Positions 46,450 to 57,479 are shown, counted from the stretch's first letter. The stretch is 64,000 nt of DNA from DASZQY01 sp035548515 (GCA_035548515.1 DASZSW010000023.1:15928-79927); one strand, 5' to 3'. Made by a program: numbers and translations. Notes: generated by a model from the sequence alone, not told the origin.

Positions 46450-47757
46450 ATGACCGCTAACCGCCTGGCGTTTCACAGCGTATTTCGCTCACCGCTTCGC
46501 GCGCTTCTGGCCGCGTCGGCGGCGATGATCGCCATTGTCGGGACGGCCCCCGCGGCCGAGGATCCCATCCAGGAAGTGCTCCAGAACGGCAGCGCGGAGT
46601 GGTCGGACGGTTTCGACGCGGCCTCGGTTGGCGCGGCCGACGTGCGGACCTCCATCCCGACGCTGTCGCCGAGCATCCTGGCGCCGATGCAGGCGGCCAT
46701 CGCGCAGTACTCGCAGATTGCGGCGCAGGGCGGCTGGCCGACCGTCCCGTCGGATAAATCGCTGAAGATCGGCATGCGCGATCCAGCCGTGGCGATCCTG
46801 CGCCAGCGCTTGGCGATCACGGGCGACCTGCCGCGTGAGGCCGGCGCGACGCAGTCGGACGTTTTTGATTCTTATGTCGACGCGGCGGTGCGGCGCATCC
46901 AGGCCCGCCACGGCATCCAGCCGGACGGTGTCGTCGGCGACACGACATTCGCTGCGCTCAACATTCCGGTCAGCTTGCGGCTGACGCAGCTTGCCAACAA
47001 CATGACGCGGCTGAAGGCTTTCCTGTCGAAGCCGCTGCCGCCGCGCTACGTCATGGTCAACATTCCGGCGGCGAGCGTCGAGGCGGTCGAGAATGGCGTC
47101 GTTGTCCAGCGTCACACCGCGGTCGTCGGCAAGGTCGATCGGCCGTCGCCGATCGTGAATTCCAAGATCACCGAGATCAACTTCCATCCGTACTGGACGG
47201 TGCCGGCGTCGATCATCAAGCGCGACCTGATCCCGCTGATGCAGAAGGACCCCACCTATCTCGCGACGTGGAAGATCCGCATCTTCGACAAGAAGGGGCA
47301 GGAAATCCAGCCGACCGAGATCGACTGGAGCACCGACCAGGCGACCAAGGGCTACATGTTCAAGCAGGATCCCGGCGACGAGAATTCGCTGGGCATCGTG
47401 AAGATCAATTTCCCAAGCCCGGAAGGCGTGTACATGCACGACACGCCGCACAAGGGCACGTTCAACGACGATTACCGCTTCGATTCGTCCGGCTGCGTGC
47501 GCATCCAGAACGTGCGAGAGCTGGTGACCTGGATTCTGCGCGACACCCCCGGCCAGACACCGGACATGATCGAGTCGGAATTCCGCAACGGTCAGCGGCT
47601 CGACGTGAAGGTCGGCAATCCGGTCCCGCTGCACTGGGTGTACATCACGGCGTGGGCGAGCACCGAAGGCATCGTCAACTTCCGCAGCGACATCTACAAT
47701 CTCGACGGCCTCGAGCAGTATACCGCCGAGGAAGACGGGCAGGGGCAGCCGCTCTAG
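46450..47757 (+). CDS. L,D-transpeptidase with peptidoglycan-binding domain
   Basis: A 435-residue exported enzyme that makes 3-3 cross-links in peptidoglycan or attaches proteins to it. The signal peptide covers about residues 1-36 (ending TAPAAA). A PG_binding_1 domain lies at about 95-175, with RRIQARHGIQPDGVVGDTTF. The YkuD domain follows (about 195-385), with the catalytic set HDTPHKGTF and SSGCVRIQN (the nucleophile Cys). The C-terminal part reads HWVYITAWAS. This is the probable target of LdtR, encoded just upstream. Confidence 0.92.
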   Translation: MTANRLAFHSVFRSPLRALLAASAAMIAIVGTAPAAEDPIQEVLQNGSAEWSDGFDAASVGAADVRTSIPTLSPSILAPMQAAIAQYSQIAAQGGWPTVPSDKSLKIGMRDPAVAILRQRLAITGDLPREAGATQSDVFDSYVDAAVRRIQARHGIQPDGVVGDTTFAALNIPVSLRLTQLANNMTRLKAFLSKPLPPRYVMVNIPAASVEAVENGVVVQRHTAVVGKVDRPSPIVNSKITEINFHPYWTVPASIIKRDLIPLMQKDPTYLATWKIRIFDKKGQEIQPTEIDWSTDQATKGYMFKQDPGDENSLGIVKINFPSPEGVYMHDTPHKGTFNDDYRFDSSGCVRIQNVRELVTWILRDTPGQTPDMIESEFRNGQRLDVKVGNPVPLHWVYITAWASTEGIVNFRSDIYNLDGLEQYTAEEDGQGQPL

Positions 47758-47813
47758 GCAACATCGCCACGCGGTTCTTCCCGGTCTGACAGGCGACCGG
47801 GAGGGCCGCAGAC

Positions 47814-48371
47814 ATGGCGAAGCAATACGATCACATCGACGAGAAGCAGCGCGCGTTCATCGAACGGCAGCATGTCTTCTTCGTCGCATCGGCCACGGCG
47901 GACAGCCGGGTCAACGTCTCGCCGAAGGGGCTGGACGCGCTCCGGGTGCTCGGACCCAATTCGGCCGCCTATCTCGACCTCACCGGCAGCGGCAACGAGA
48001 CCGCGGCGCACATGCTTGCCGACGGCCGCATGACAATCATGTTCTGCGCGTTCGACGGTCCACCGCTGATCCTGCGGCTCTACGGACAGGGCAGGGTGCT
48101 GCTGCGTGGCGGCGTCGAGTATCGCGAACTGCTCGCCACGCGCTTCGGCGGCGAGGAGCCCCTCGGCGCGCGGCAGATGGTAGTGCTGTCGGTCGATCTG
48201 GTGCAGACGTCATGCGGGTACGGCGTGCCGCACTACGACTATGCCGGCGAGCGGCCGTCTCTGCCCAACTGGTCCGCCCAGAAAGGCGAAGTCGGGCTGG
48301 TCGCCTACCGGCAGGAGAAGAACCTCGCCAGCATCGACGGGTTGCCGACGGGGTTTGTCGAGCCGGCTTAG
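47814..48371 (+). CDS. Pyridoxamine 5'-phosphate oxidase family protein
   Basis: A 185-residue flavin-binding split-barrel protein. It starts MAKQYDHIDEKQRAFIERQH and has VNVSPKGLDALRVLG and YLDLTGSGNETAAHMLADGR, blocks of the FMN-binding fold used by many putative oxidoreductases. A conserved QTSCGYGVPHYDY near 160 is typical of this subgroup. Substrate unknown. The ATG follows a GGGAGGG ribosome-binding site. It lies on the same strand as the transpeptidase and glyA. Confidence 0.8.
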   Translation: MAKQYDHIDEKQRAFIERQHVFFVASATADSRVNVSPKGLDALRVLGPNSAAYLDLTGSGNETAAHMLADGRMTIMFCAFDGPPLILRLYGQGRVLLRGGVEYRELLATRFGGEEPLGARQMVVLSVDLVQTSCGYGVPHYDYAGERPSLPNWSAQKGEVGLVAYRQEKNLASIDGLPTGFVEPA

Positions 48372-48476
48372 GGTTTGCGCTCTGCGCCCGGCCGCGGCTC
48401 GCTGCTTTCTTGGCTCCTCCCGCCCATCCGTGCTAACCCCGAAATCCACGCTTGGCGGCCAGCAGGAAACGCACCG

Positions 48477-49781
<1,305 letters not shown>

Positions 49782-49790
49782 GCCAGGGCC

Positions 49791-50255
49791 ATGCGCTGCC
49801 CCTATTGCGGCACGGCGGATACGCAGGTGAAGGATTCCCGGCCGGCGGAAGATGACACCGTCATTCGCCGCCGCCGGAGCTGCGATGCCTGCGGTGGCCG
49901 CTTTACGACGTTCGAGCGGGTGCAGCTCCGCGAGCTTACCGTGGTGAAGAAAAGCGGACGGCGAGTGCCGTTCGACCGGGACAAGCTGGTGCGTTCGGTC
50001 AACGTCGCGCTGCGCAAGCGTGCGGTCGATCCGGAGCGCGTCGATCGCATGGTCAACGGCATCGTGCGGCAACTCGAGTCGAGTGGCGACACGGAAATCT
50101 CCTCGGACCGGATCGGCACGCTGGTGATGGAGGGGCTGAAGAACCTCGACGAGGTGGCCTACGTCCGCTTCGCGTCGGTGTACCGCAACTTCAGCAACAG
50201 CGAAGACTTCAAGGACGTGATCGGCGAATTGTCGGGCGACGGGGACAAAAGCTGA
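49791..50255 (+). CDS. nrdR: Transcriptional repressor NrdR
   Basis: A 154-residue repressor of ribonucleotide reductase genes. The zinc ribbon is MRCPYCGTADTQVKDSRPAE with Cys3, Cys6, Cys31 and Cys34 (RRRRSCDACGG). An ATP-cone (about 47-140) binds ATP or dATP and switches DNA binding. Length is exact for the family. It lies between glyA and ribD, overlapping ribD by one base. Confidence 0.97.
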   Translation: MRCPYCGTADTQVKDSRPAEDDTVIRRRRSCDACGGRFTTFERVQLRELTVVKKSGRRVPFDRDKLVRSVNVALRKRAVDPERVDRMVNGIVRQLESSGDTEISSDRIGTLVMEGLKNLDEVAYVRFASVYRNFSNSEDFKDVIGELSGDGDKS

Positions 50256-51394
50256 TGGCCCGCGCCGCTAAGGTTCCCGTGGACGCCGAATTCGATCGCC
50301 GCATCATGGCGGCGGCGCTCCGCATCGGGCGGCGAAACCTGGGACAAACCTACCCCAATCCGGCCGTCGGCTGCGTCCTCGTGCAGACGGTTGGCGGAGA
50401 GCGCATCGTTGTCGGCCACGGCTGGACGGCGGTCGGGGGACGGCCGCACGCCGAAGCCGCGGCGCTCGCCAATGCCGGCGCGGCGGCCAAAGGCGCCACC
50501 GCCTATGTGACGCTGGAACCGTGCGCGCACCAGGGTCGGGCCGGGCCCTGCGCCGATGCGCTGATCGCGGCGGGTGTCTCCCGCGTGGTCACTGCGATGG
50601 TCGATCCCGATCCCCGCACGGCGGGTGACGGGCACGCCAAGCTTGAGGCGGCGGGCATTGCCGTCACGACCAACGTGCTGGCGGAGGATGCGGCGCGCGC
50701 GCATTCGGGTCACATCGCCCGCATGACCAAGGGCCGGCCGCACATGACATTGAAACTCGCGGTGTCTGCCGATGGCATGATCGGTCGGCGCGAAGGCGAG
50801 CGGATGATCGTAACGGGCAAGCCGGCGTTCGAGGCGGTGCAGATCATGCGCACGGAGTTCGATGCCGTGCTAGTCGGCATCGGCACGGTGCTGGTCGATG
50901 ATCCGCTGCTGACCGTGCGCCTGCCGGGGCTGGCGCGGCGTTCGCCGGTGCGCGTCATCCTCGACAAGGACGCGCGGCTGCCACCGACCGCACGGCTGTT
51001 GCAGTCGATCGAGGAGGCGCGGCTGATCGTCTACGTGGGGCCCGAGGCGCCATCCGAGCGGGTGGCCGCGCTCGTCGCATCGGGCGCCGAGATCGTCCCT
51101 GTGCCACTGGCAAACGCGGGAGTTGATCTCGCCGCGGTGCTTGCGGACCTTGCCGAAAAAGGCTTCACGCGCGTGCTGGCGGAAGGCGGCGCCGAAGTGG
51201 CGTCTTCGCTTGTTTCGGCCGACCTGCTGGACGAGGTGATCCTGTTCCGCGCGTCGGTGGTCGTCGGGCCTGATGGGGTGAGGGCGCTCGGCGGCATGGC
51301 CCTGTCGGCGATCGAGCGCAGCCCGCGCTATCGCCAGATCGAAGCCGGCAAGGTCGGCGAGGACATCATGCGACGGTACGTGAGGGCGGCCTGA
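50255..51394 (+). CDS. ribD: Bifunctional riboflavin deaminase/reductase RibD
   Basis: A 379-residue enzyme for the second and third steps of riboflavin synthesis. The N-terminal deaminase (about 10-155) has the zinc site GRPHAEAAALA and TLEPCAHQGRAGPCADALI. The C-terminal reductase (about 160-375) has LKLAVSADGMIG, GIGTVLVDDPLLTVRL and EGGAEVASSLV. It overlaps nrdR and ribE by one base each, so the genes are translated together. Confidence 0.96.
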   Translation: MARAAKVPVDAEFDRRIMAAALRIGRRNLGQTYPNPAVGCVLVQTVGGERIVVGHGWTAVGGRPHAEAAALANAGAAAKGATAYVTLEPCAHQGRAGPCADALIAAGVSRVVTAMVDPDPRTAGDGHAKLEAAGIAVTTNVLAEDAARAHSGHIARMTKGRPHMTLKLAVSADGMIGRREGERMIVTGKPAFEAVQIMRTEFDAVLVGIGTVLVDDPLLTVRLPGLARRSPVRVILDKDARLPPTARLLQSIEEARLIVYVGPEAPSERVAALVASGAEIVPVPLANAGVDLAAVLADLAEKGFTRVLAEGGAEVASSLVSADLLDEVILFRASVVVGPDGVRALGGMALSAIERSPRYRQIEAGKVGEDIMRRYVRAA

Positions 51395-51996
51395 TGTTCA
51401 CCGGCATCGTCACCGACATCGGCAGTGTACTCGGAGTCACCGAAGGGAACGACGTCCGCCGTATCTCGATCGCGTCGGGCTACGATCCCGCTTCCATCGC
51501 GATTGGCGCGTCGATCAACTGCGCCGGTGTTTGCCTGACGGTGATCGAAGTCGCGGCCGGCAAGCGAGGTGCGGTGTTCGACGTGGAAGCGGCGCCCGAG
51601 ACGCTGCGCCTCACCAACGCCGGGCAATGGCAGGCCGGCACGCGCATCAACCTGGAGCGCGCGCTGCGCGCCGGCGACGAGCTCGGCGGCCATATCGTCG
51701 CCGGTCATGTCGATGGACTTGCGGAGATCCTCGCGGTCGAGGAGTTCGGCGACACCACCCGCTTCGGCTTCCGGGTGCCGCATGAATTCGCGAAGCTGAT
51801 TGCGCCGAAAGGATCGATCAGTCTGGACGGCACCTCCCTGACGGTGAACGGCGTCGCGGGGGACGAATTCGACTGTCATCTCATCCCTCATACGTTGAAG
51901 GTCACCACCTGGGGCGACCGCAAGGTGGGGGACGGCGTGCACTTCGAAATCGACACGATCGCGCGCTACGTTGCGCGGCTCCTGCAGCCGGTCTAG
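51394..51996 (+). CDS. ribE: Riboflavin synthase, alpha subunit
   Basis: A 200-residue enzyme that dismutates two 6,7-dimethyl-8-ribityllumazine molecules to riboflavin. Two lumazine-binding halves are seen: MFTGIVTDIGSVLG with the Cys in INCAGVCLTV, and GHIVAGHVDGLAEIL with SLDGTSLTVNGV. It is part of the ribD-ribE-ribH-nusB-thiL run; 30 bases separate it from ribH. Confidence 0.95.
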   Translation: MFTGIVTDIGSVLGVTEGNDVRRISIASGYDPASIAIGASINCAGVCLTVIEVAAGKRGAVFDVEAAPETLRLTNAGQWQAGTRINLERALRAGDELGGHIVAGHVDGLAEILAVEEFGDTTRFGFRVPHEFAKLIAPKGSISLDGTSLTVNGVAGDEFDCHLIPHTLKVTTWGDRKVGDGVHFEIDTIARYVARLLQPV

Positions 51997-52026
51997 ACCG
52001 TTGATCCCGTTTAACAAAGCCGGACC

Positions 52027-52467
52027 ATGGCCGAGCGCAAACCCCATCTGCTGATCATCGAGGCGCGATTCTACGACGACCTCGCAGACGCCCTGCTCGA
52101 CGGCGCCAAGGCCGCGCTGGCGGCGGCGGGTGCGAGCTTCGACATCGTCACCGTGCCCGGCGCGCTGGAGATCCCGGCGGCCGTGGCAATGGCGATAAAG
52201 GGCGAGACCGCCTACGACGGTTATGTTGCTCTGGGCTGCGTCATCCGCGGCGAAACTACGCACTACGAGACGGTCGCCAATGAATCGGCGCGCGGCCTGA
52301 TGGACATCTCGGTGGCGTTCGCGGTGCCGATCGGGAACGGCATTCTCACGGTTGAGAACGAGGCGCAGGCGTGGGCGCGGGCGCGTGCCGGCGAGGGCGA
52401 TAAGGGCGGGTTCGCCGCGCGGGCTGCGCTCACCATGCTCTCGTTGAAACATAAGTTCGGCGCATGA
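52027..52467 (+). CDS. ribH: 6,7-dimethyl-8-ribityllumazine synthase
   Basis: A 146-residue lumazine synthase, the penultimate step in riboflavin synthesis. Active-site blocks are VTVPGALEIPAAVAMA, GCVIRGETTHYETVANESA with the catalytic His, and the late FAVPIGNGILTVEN. The C-terminus is short and typical. It overlaps the nusB start as ATGA. Confidence 0.96.
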   Translation: MAERKPHLLIIEARFYDDLADALLDGAKAALAAAGASFDIVTVPGALEIPAAVAMAIKGETAYDGYVALGCVIRGETTHYETVANESARGLMDISVAFAVPIGNGILTVENEAQAWARARAGEGDKGGFAARAALTMLSLKHKFGA

Positions 52468-52946
52468 GTGCGCAGCCAAAACCTCGTGAGGTGCGTCCGG
52501 CGAACCAGCGGGGCGCAGCGCGGCTCGCGGCGGTGCAGGCGCTCTACCAGATGGACCTTGGCGGCGCGACGCTGCCGGATGTGCTCGCGGAGTTCGAGGC
52601 GCATCGCCTCGGCAAGGAATTGGACGGCGACCAGTACCGTTCCGCCGATGCTCCTTTCTTTCGCGAGATCGTCGGTGGGGTAGTGGAGCACCAACGTGTG
52701 CTCGATCCGGCCGTCGATGCGGCGCTTGCAACGGGTTGGCCGCTGGCGCGCGTTGATGCAACGCTCCGCGCCATCCTGCGCTCGGGCGCCTTCGAGCTCG
52801 GGCACCGCGGCGATATCCCGGCGCGCGTCGTTATCAATGAATACGTCGATGTCGCCAATGCGTTCTACGAGGGCGAGGTACCGGCGATGGTCAACGCTGT
52901 TCTCGACACGCTGGCAAAACGGCTCCGCCCGGCGGAGTTCGGCTGA
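52464..52946 (+). CDS. nusB: Transcription antitermination factor NusB
   Basis: A 160-residue all-helical protein that joins the antitermination complex on rRNA transcripts with NusE. The family start is NQRGAARLAAVQALYQMDLG, then ILRSGAFELGHRGDIPARVV and VINEYVDVANAFYEGEVPAM. It overlaps ribH by four bases and thiL by one, an arrangement common in proteobacteria. Confidence 0.96.
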   Translation: MSAQPKPREVRPANQRGAARLAAVQALYQMDLGGATLPDVLAEFEAHRLGKELDGDQYRSADAPFFREIVGGVVEHQRVLDPAVDAALATGWPLARVDATLRAILRSGAFELGHRGDIPARVVINEYVDVANAFYEGEVPAMVNAVLDTLAKRLRPAEFG

Positions 52947-53920
52947 TGCCGAAGGCGAAGCGCCCCGGCGAATTCGCCCTCATCGACAGATACTTCCGCC
53001 CGCTGGCCACCGATCCCGGAGCGTTCGGCCTCGTCGACGATGCGGCGCTGTACCGCCAGCGGCCCGACGACGATCTCGTACTCACGACGGACACTGTGGC
53101 GGCCGGAGTCCATTTCTTCGTCGACGATCCACCCGAGTCGATCGCGAAGAAGGCGCTTCGTGTCAATCTGTCGGATCTCGCTGCCAAAGGTGCGGAGCCG
53201 TTCGGCTACCTGCTTTCGTTGGCGCTGCCGGCGAATTGGACCTCGGCGTGGCTCAAGCGGTTCGCGTCGGGTTTGGCGGTCGACCAGAAGACGTATGGCG
53301 TATCGCTGTTGGGCGGTGACACGACCCGCGCCGCCGGGGGGCTCAGCATTGCGATCACGGCGCTCGGCCGCGTGCCCAAAGGACGCATGGTGCTGCGTTC
53401 CGGGGCCAAGCCTGGCGACCTGATATTCGTGACCGGCACGATCGGTGACGGGGCGCTGGGCCTGCGCATGCACGGGAAAAAGGGCAGGGGCGCCACGCGG
53501 CTGCGCGACCGGTACCTCCATCCGCAACCGCGTATGGCGCTGGCGCCGGTGCTCCGCGCCCACGCCAGTGCCGCAATGGACGTGTCGGACGGCCTCGTCG
53601 GCGACCTCGGGCACATCTGCGACGCATCGAAGGTGGGCGCCGAGATCGGGGCACACGAGGTGCCACTGTCGCCAGCGGCCGCGGCCATGTTGCTGGCCGA
53701 GCCCAAGCTACTGCCCGTGATTCTCAACGGTGGCGACGACTACGAGATTCTGGCGACGGTGAGAGCGTCTTCAGCGGTCCTGTTTGCCAGGGATGCCGAA
53801 GCCGCGGGCGTTTCGGTCACGCGCATCGGCGCGGTCACCGCCGGGGAGGGGCCGCCTGTGGTGCGCGACTCCGGTGGAAAGGTGATAAGACTCGCCACCG
53901 GGAGTCATACGCACTTCTAG
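52946..53920 (+). CDS. thiL: Thiamine-monophosphate kinase
   Basis: A 324-residue ATP-dependent kinase that makes thiamine diphosphate. The start GEFALIDRYFRPLA is typical. Metal and phosphate sites are DDAALYRQ, LTTDTVAAGVHF, VNLSDLAAKGAEP and GGDTTRAAGG, with AMDVSDGLVGDLGH later and the NGGDDYEILATV substrate site. It is the last gene of the overlapping riboflavin/nusB run, with an MFS gene 11 bases downstream. Confidence 0.95.
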   Translation: MPKAKRPGEFALIDRYFRPLATDPGAFGLVDDAALYRQRPDDDLVLTTDTVAAGVHFFVDDPPESIAKKALRVNLSDLAAKGAEPFGYLLSLALPANWTSAWLKRFASGLAVDQKTYGVSLLGGDTTRAAGGLSIAITALGRVPKGRMVLRSGAKPGDLIFVTGTIGDGALGLRMHGKKGRGATRLRDRYLHPQPRMALAPVLRAHASAAMDVSDGLVGDLGHICDASKVGAEIGAHEVPLSPAAAAMLLAEPKLLPVILNGGDDYEILATVRASSAVLFARDAEAAGVSVTRIGAVTAGEGPPVVRDSGGKVIRLATGSHTHF

Positions 53921-53931
53921 GGCAATTCCCG

Positions 53932-55158
53932 ATGACCGACATCACCGTGATCGACGACCGTGAGGCCCGCCGCAACGCGTTGCTGCTTACGATGGCCAAT
54001 GCGTTTGCCGGGTCGCCGGGCGCTATCGCCATTTCGCTGGGCGGCCTCGCCGGCTCCTATCTGCTCGGCGCCGACAAGTCGCTCGCGACGCTTCCCGTAA
54101 GCATCTTCATCCTCGGTGGCGCGGTGGGCGCAATTCCCGCCGCCGCATTGATGGCGCGTGTCGGCCGGCGGTCGGGATTCATCGCCGGATCGCTGTGCGG
54201 CATCGTTGGCGGTCTGCTCGCGGCGTTTTTCCTTTATGTCGGCAGCTTCATCGGCTTCTGCGTCGGGCTTGGGCTCGCCGGGGTGGCGAACGCCTTTGTC
54301 AATCAGTATCGCTTCGCGGCGGCCGATTCAGGCAGTCAGGCGCTGCGCGCCAAAGCCATAAGCTGGGTGCTGGCGGGTGGCATCGCAGCGGCGGTGCTCG
54401 GCCCATGGTCGGTGATCCTGACGCGCGACTGGTTCGACCCGATTCCATTCGTCGGCGGCTTCCTGGCGATCGCGGTACTGGTGCTTCTCAGCGTGCCGTT
54501 CCTGCTGATGCTCGGTGGCGCCGCGCGGGCAGTCCCGCAGGTCTCGGTTCAGGCTGCTGGCCGGCCGCTCGGCGAAATCATCCGTCAGCCGCGTTTCATC
54601 GTGGCGCTGGTCTGCGGCATTGGAGCCTACGGGCTGATGAGCCTTGTGATGACGGCGGCGCCGCTGGCGATGGTCGCGTGCGGTCTCGGGCAGAATAATG
54701 CTGCCCTCGGCATCCAGTGGCACATCATCGCGATGTTCGGCCCGAGCTTCTTTACCGGGGCTCTGATTGCCCGCTTCGGGAAGGAAGCGATCGTTGCCAT
54801 CGGGTTGGTGCTGCTCGCTGGCTGCGGAATCATCGCGCTGGCAGGTATCAATGTCCTCAACTTCTGGGCGGCGCTGATCCTGCTCGGCCTCGGCTGGAAT
54901 TTCGGATTCATCGGCTCGACGGCGATGCTCACCGAGACATACCGGCCGGAGGAGAGGAACAGGGTCCAGGGGTTCAACGATTTCCTGCTGTTCGGCTTTG
55001 TCGCGATAGCCTCGTTCTCCTCGGGCGGCCTGTTCGCGACCTTGGGCTGGAACGCCATCAATATCGTGGTCTTCCCGGTGGTCGCGATCTGTGCCGTGGC
55101 GCTCGCCGTTGCCGCACTGGCGCGGCGCAGGGCGCCGCCCGCCGTCCCAGCCGCTTGA
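53932..55158 (+). CDS. MFS transporter (full length)
   Basis: A 408-residue inner-membrane carrier with 12 predicted spans. The loop after span 2 is ALMARVGRRSGFIAGSLCG, matching the MFS R-x-G-R-R motif. A cytosolic middle loop lies near residue 190-215. The topology fits a YdhP/YbjJ-like small-molecule carrier, but no substrate can be named. It follows thiL by 11 bases on the same strand and may share the transcript. Confidence 0.85.
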   Translation: MTDITVIDDREARRNALLLTMANAFAGSPGAIAISLGGLAGSYLLGADKSLATLPVSIFILGGAVGAIPAAALMARVGRRSGFIAGSLCGIVGGLLAAFFLYVGSFIGFCVGLGLAGVANAFVNQYRFAAADSGSQALRAKAISWVLAGGIAAAVLGPWSVILTRDWFDPIPFVGGFLAIAVLVLLSVPFLLMLGGAARAVPQVSVQAAGRPLGEIIRQPRFIVALVCGIGAYGLMSLVMTAAPLAMVACGLGQNNAALGIQWHIIAMFGPSFFTGALIARFGKEAIVAIGLVLLAGCGIIALAGINVLNFWAALILLGLGWNFGFIGSTAMLTETYRPEERNRVQGFNDFLLFGFVAIASFSSGGLFATLGWNAINIVVFPVVAICAVALAVAALARRRAPPAVPAA

Positions 55159-55295
55159 CGCACGTTTCCCGACAGTACATACACCGCCCACATTTCGGGC
55201 GGCCGCTGTTCGTGCGGCCGTTTTTCGTGGAGATTCGGGCCAGTTTCTGCGCCTCGCGCGTGGCTTGAGCCCGGCGGACGGAAGGAAAAAGCCCC

Positions 55296-57425
55296 GTGAT
55301 TTATCTGGTCATCATCTGCGGTCTTCTCGCCATCGCCTATGCAGCATGGGCGGCGCGTGACGTGCTGGCGTCCGATGCAGGTTCGGCCCGCATGCAGGAG
55401 ATCGCCGCGGCGATCCAGGAGGGCGCGGAGGCGTACCTACGCCGCCAGTACATGACCATCGCCATCGTCGGCGTCGTGGTCTTTATCGTCGTGGCGTTCC
55501 TGCTCGGCATCCCGGTCGCCATCGGCTTCCTGATCGGCGCGGTGCTGTCGGGTGCCGCGGGCTTCGCGGGCATGATGGTGTCGGTGCGGGCGAACGTGCG
55601 AACGGCGCAGGCGGCGAGCCAGAGCCTCGCTGGCGGCCTTTCGATCGCCTTCCGTTCCGGGGCGATCACCGGCCTGCTGGTTGCCGGCCTCGCGCTGCTG
55701 GGTGTGTCCGTCTACTACCTGATCCTGACGCAGTTCGCAGGCTACGCGCCGGCTGACCGCGTCGTCGTCGACGCGCTGGTCGCGCTCGGCTTCGGCGCGT
55801 CGCTCATCTCGATCTTCGCTCGTCTCGGCGGCGGCATCTTCACCAAGGGTGCTGACGTCGGCGCCGACCTTGTCGGCAAGGTCGAGGCCGGCATCCCGGA
55901 GGATGATCCCCGCAACCCCGCGACGATCGCCGACAACGTCGGCGACAACGTCGGCGATTGCGCCGGCATGGCTGCCGACCTGTTCGAGACTTACGCGGTG
56001 ACCACAGTTGCCACGATGGTGCTGGCGGCGATCTTCTTTGCCGGCCAGCCGATACTGACGTCGGCGATGATCTACCCGCTGATCATTTGCGGCGCCTGCA
56101 TCATCACGTCGATCATCGGAACGTTTTTCGTGACGCTGGGCTCGAACAACTCGATCATGGGCGCCCTCTACAAGGGGCTGATCGTCACCGGCCTGCTGTC
56201 GATCGTCGGCCTGGCGCTGGCGACACAAGTGCTCGGCTGGGGCGAGATCGGTACCGCCAACGGCGTCGCGATCACGGGCCTCAATCTGTTCATCTGCGGC
56301 ATCATCGGCCTCATCGTGACCGGCCTGATCGTGGTGATCACCGAGTACTACACCGGTACCGGCAAGCGTCCGGTCATCTCGATCGCCCAGGCGTCGGTCA
56401 CCGGCCACGGCACCAACGTCATCCAGGGCCTCGCGGTATCGCTGGAGTCGACAGCGCTCCCGGCCATCGTGATCGTCGGCGGCATCATCGCGACATTCCA
56501 GCTCGCGGGCCTTTTCGGCACCGCCATCGCCGTCACCACGATGCTCGGCCTCGCCGGTATGATCGTGGCGCTCGACGCGTTCGGTCCGGTCACGGACAAC
56601 GCCGGCGGCATCGCGGAGATGTCGGGCCTGCCGAAGGAAGTGCGCCATACGACTGATGCGCTCGATGCGGTCGGCAACACCACCAAGGCGGTGACCAAGG
56701 GCTACGCCATCGGTTCGGCCGGTCTCGGCGCGCTGGTGCTGTTCGCGGCTTACTCCAACGATCTGCATTTCTTCGCTGGCAACCCGACCGAGTTCCCGTA
56801 CTTCAACGGCATCGGCGACATCTCGTTCGACCTGTCAAACCCCTACGTGGTGGCGGGCCTTATCTTCGGCGGCCTCATCCCGTACCTGTTCGGCGGCATC
56901 GCCATGACTGCGGTCGGCCGCGCTGCCGGGTCGATCGTGCAGGAGGTCCGCCGCCAGTTCCGCGAGCACCCGGGCATCATGCAAGGCACCGAGAAGCCCG
57001 ACTACGGCAAGGCCGTTGACCTGCTCACCAAGGCTGCCATTCGCGAGATGATCGTGCCGTCGCTCCTGCCGGTGCTGGCGCCTCTGGTCGCTTACTTCGG
57101 CGTGCTGCTCATCTCGGGCTCCAAGGCGTCGGCATTTGCGGCGCTTGGCGCCTCGCTGTTGGGCGTCATCGTCAACGGCCTGTTTGTCGCTATCTCGATG
57201 ACATCCGGCGGCGGTGCGTGGGACAACGCCAAGAAGTCGTTCGAGGATGGCTTCGTCGACAAGGATGGCGTGAAGCACCTCAAGGGTTCGGAGGCGCACA
57301 AGGCGTCGGTGACGGGGGATACCGTCGGCGATCCCTACAAGGACACCGCCGGCCCGGCCGTGAACCCCGCGATCAAGATCACCAACATCGTCGCGCTGCT
57401 GCTGCTCGCCACACTGGCGCACTAG
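55296..57425 (+). CDS. hppA: K+-insensitive proton-pumping pyrophosphatase
   Basis: A 709-residue inner-membrane pump with about 16 spans. It hydrolyses pyrophosphate to drive protons out. The substrate site is KGADVGADLVGKVEAGIPED with the acidic NVGDNVGDCAGMAADLFE, and a second acidic run VTDNAGGIAEM. GNTTKAVTKGYAIGSAGLG has Lys where K+-dependent forms have Ala, so this one should not need K+. Common in alphaproteobacteria. It stands alone and ends in a strong terminator. Confidence 0.96.
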   Translation: MIYLVIICGLLAIAYAAWAARDVLASDAGSARMQEIAAAIQEGAEAYLRRQYMTIAIVGVVVFIVVAFLLGIPVAIGFLIGAVLSGAAGFAGMMVSVRANVRTAQAASQSLAGGLSIAFRSGAITGLLVAGLALLGVSVYYLILTQFAGYAPADRVVVDALVALGFGASLISIFARLGGGIFTKGADVGADLVGKVEAGIPEDDPRNPATIADNVGDNVGDCAGMAADLFETYAVTTVATMVLAAIFFAGQPILTSAMIYPLIICGACIITSIIGTFFVTLGSNNSIMGALYKGLIVTGLLSIVGLALATQVLGWGEIGTANGVAITGLNLFICGIIGLIVTGLIVVITEYYTGTGKRPVISIAQASVTGHGTNVIQGLAVSLESTALPAIVIVGGIIATFQLAGLFGTAIAVTTMLGLAGMIVALDAFGPVTDNAGGIAEMSGLPKEVRHTTDALDAVGNTTKAVTKGYAIGSAGLGALVLFAAYSNDLHFFAGNPTEFPYFNGIGDISFDLSNPYVVAGLIFGGLIPYLFGGIAMTAVGRAAGSIVQEVRRQFREHPGIMQGTEKPDYGKAVDLLTKAAIREMIVPSLLPVLAPLVAYFGVLLISGSKASAFAALGASLLGVIVNGLFVAISMTSGGGAWDNAKKSFEDGFVDKDGVKHLKGSEAHKASVTGDTVGDPYKDTAGPAVNPAIKITNIVALLLLATLAH

Positions 57426-57448
57426 GCGGGGCGACGGAGAAAAAGAAA

Positions 57449-57479
57449 AAGGCCCGCGGGCGACCCGCGGGCCTTTTTT
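57449..57479. terminator. Terminator between hppA and bamE
   Basis: A perfect 12-base-pair stem AAGGCCCGCGGG / CCCGCGGGCCTT with a CGA loop, flanked by A-rich sequence on the left and a T6 run on the right, so it can act in both directions. It lies between two convergent genes. Confidence 0.92.

Noticed and set aside
50200..52030. FMN riboswitch for the riboflavin genes
   Set aside because: The genes overlap or are spaced by 30 bases at most, and no RFN element is seen before ribD.
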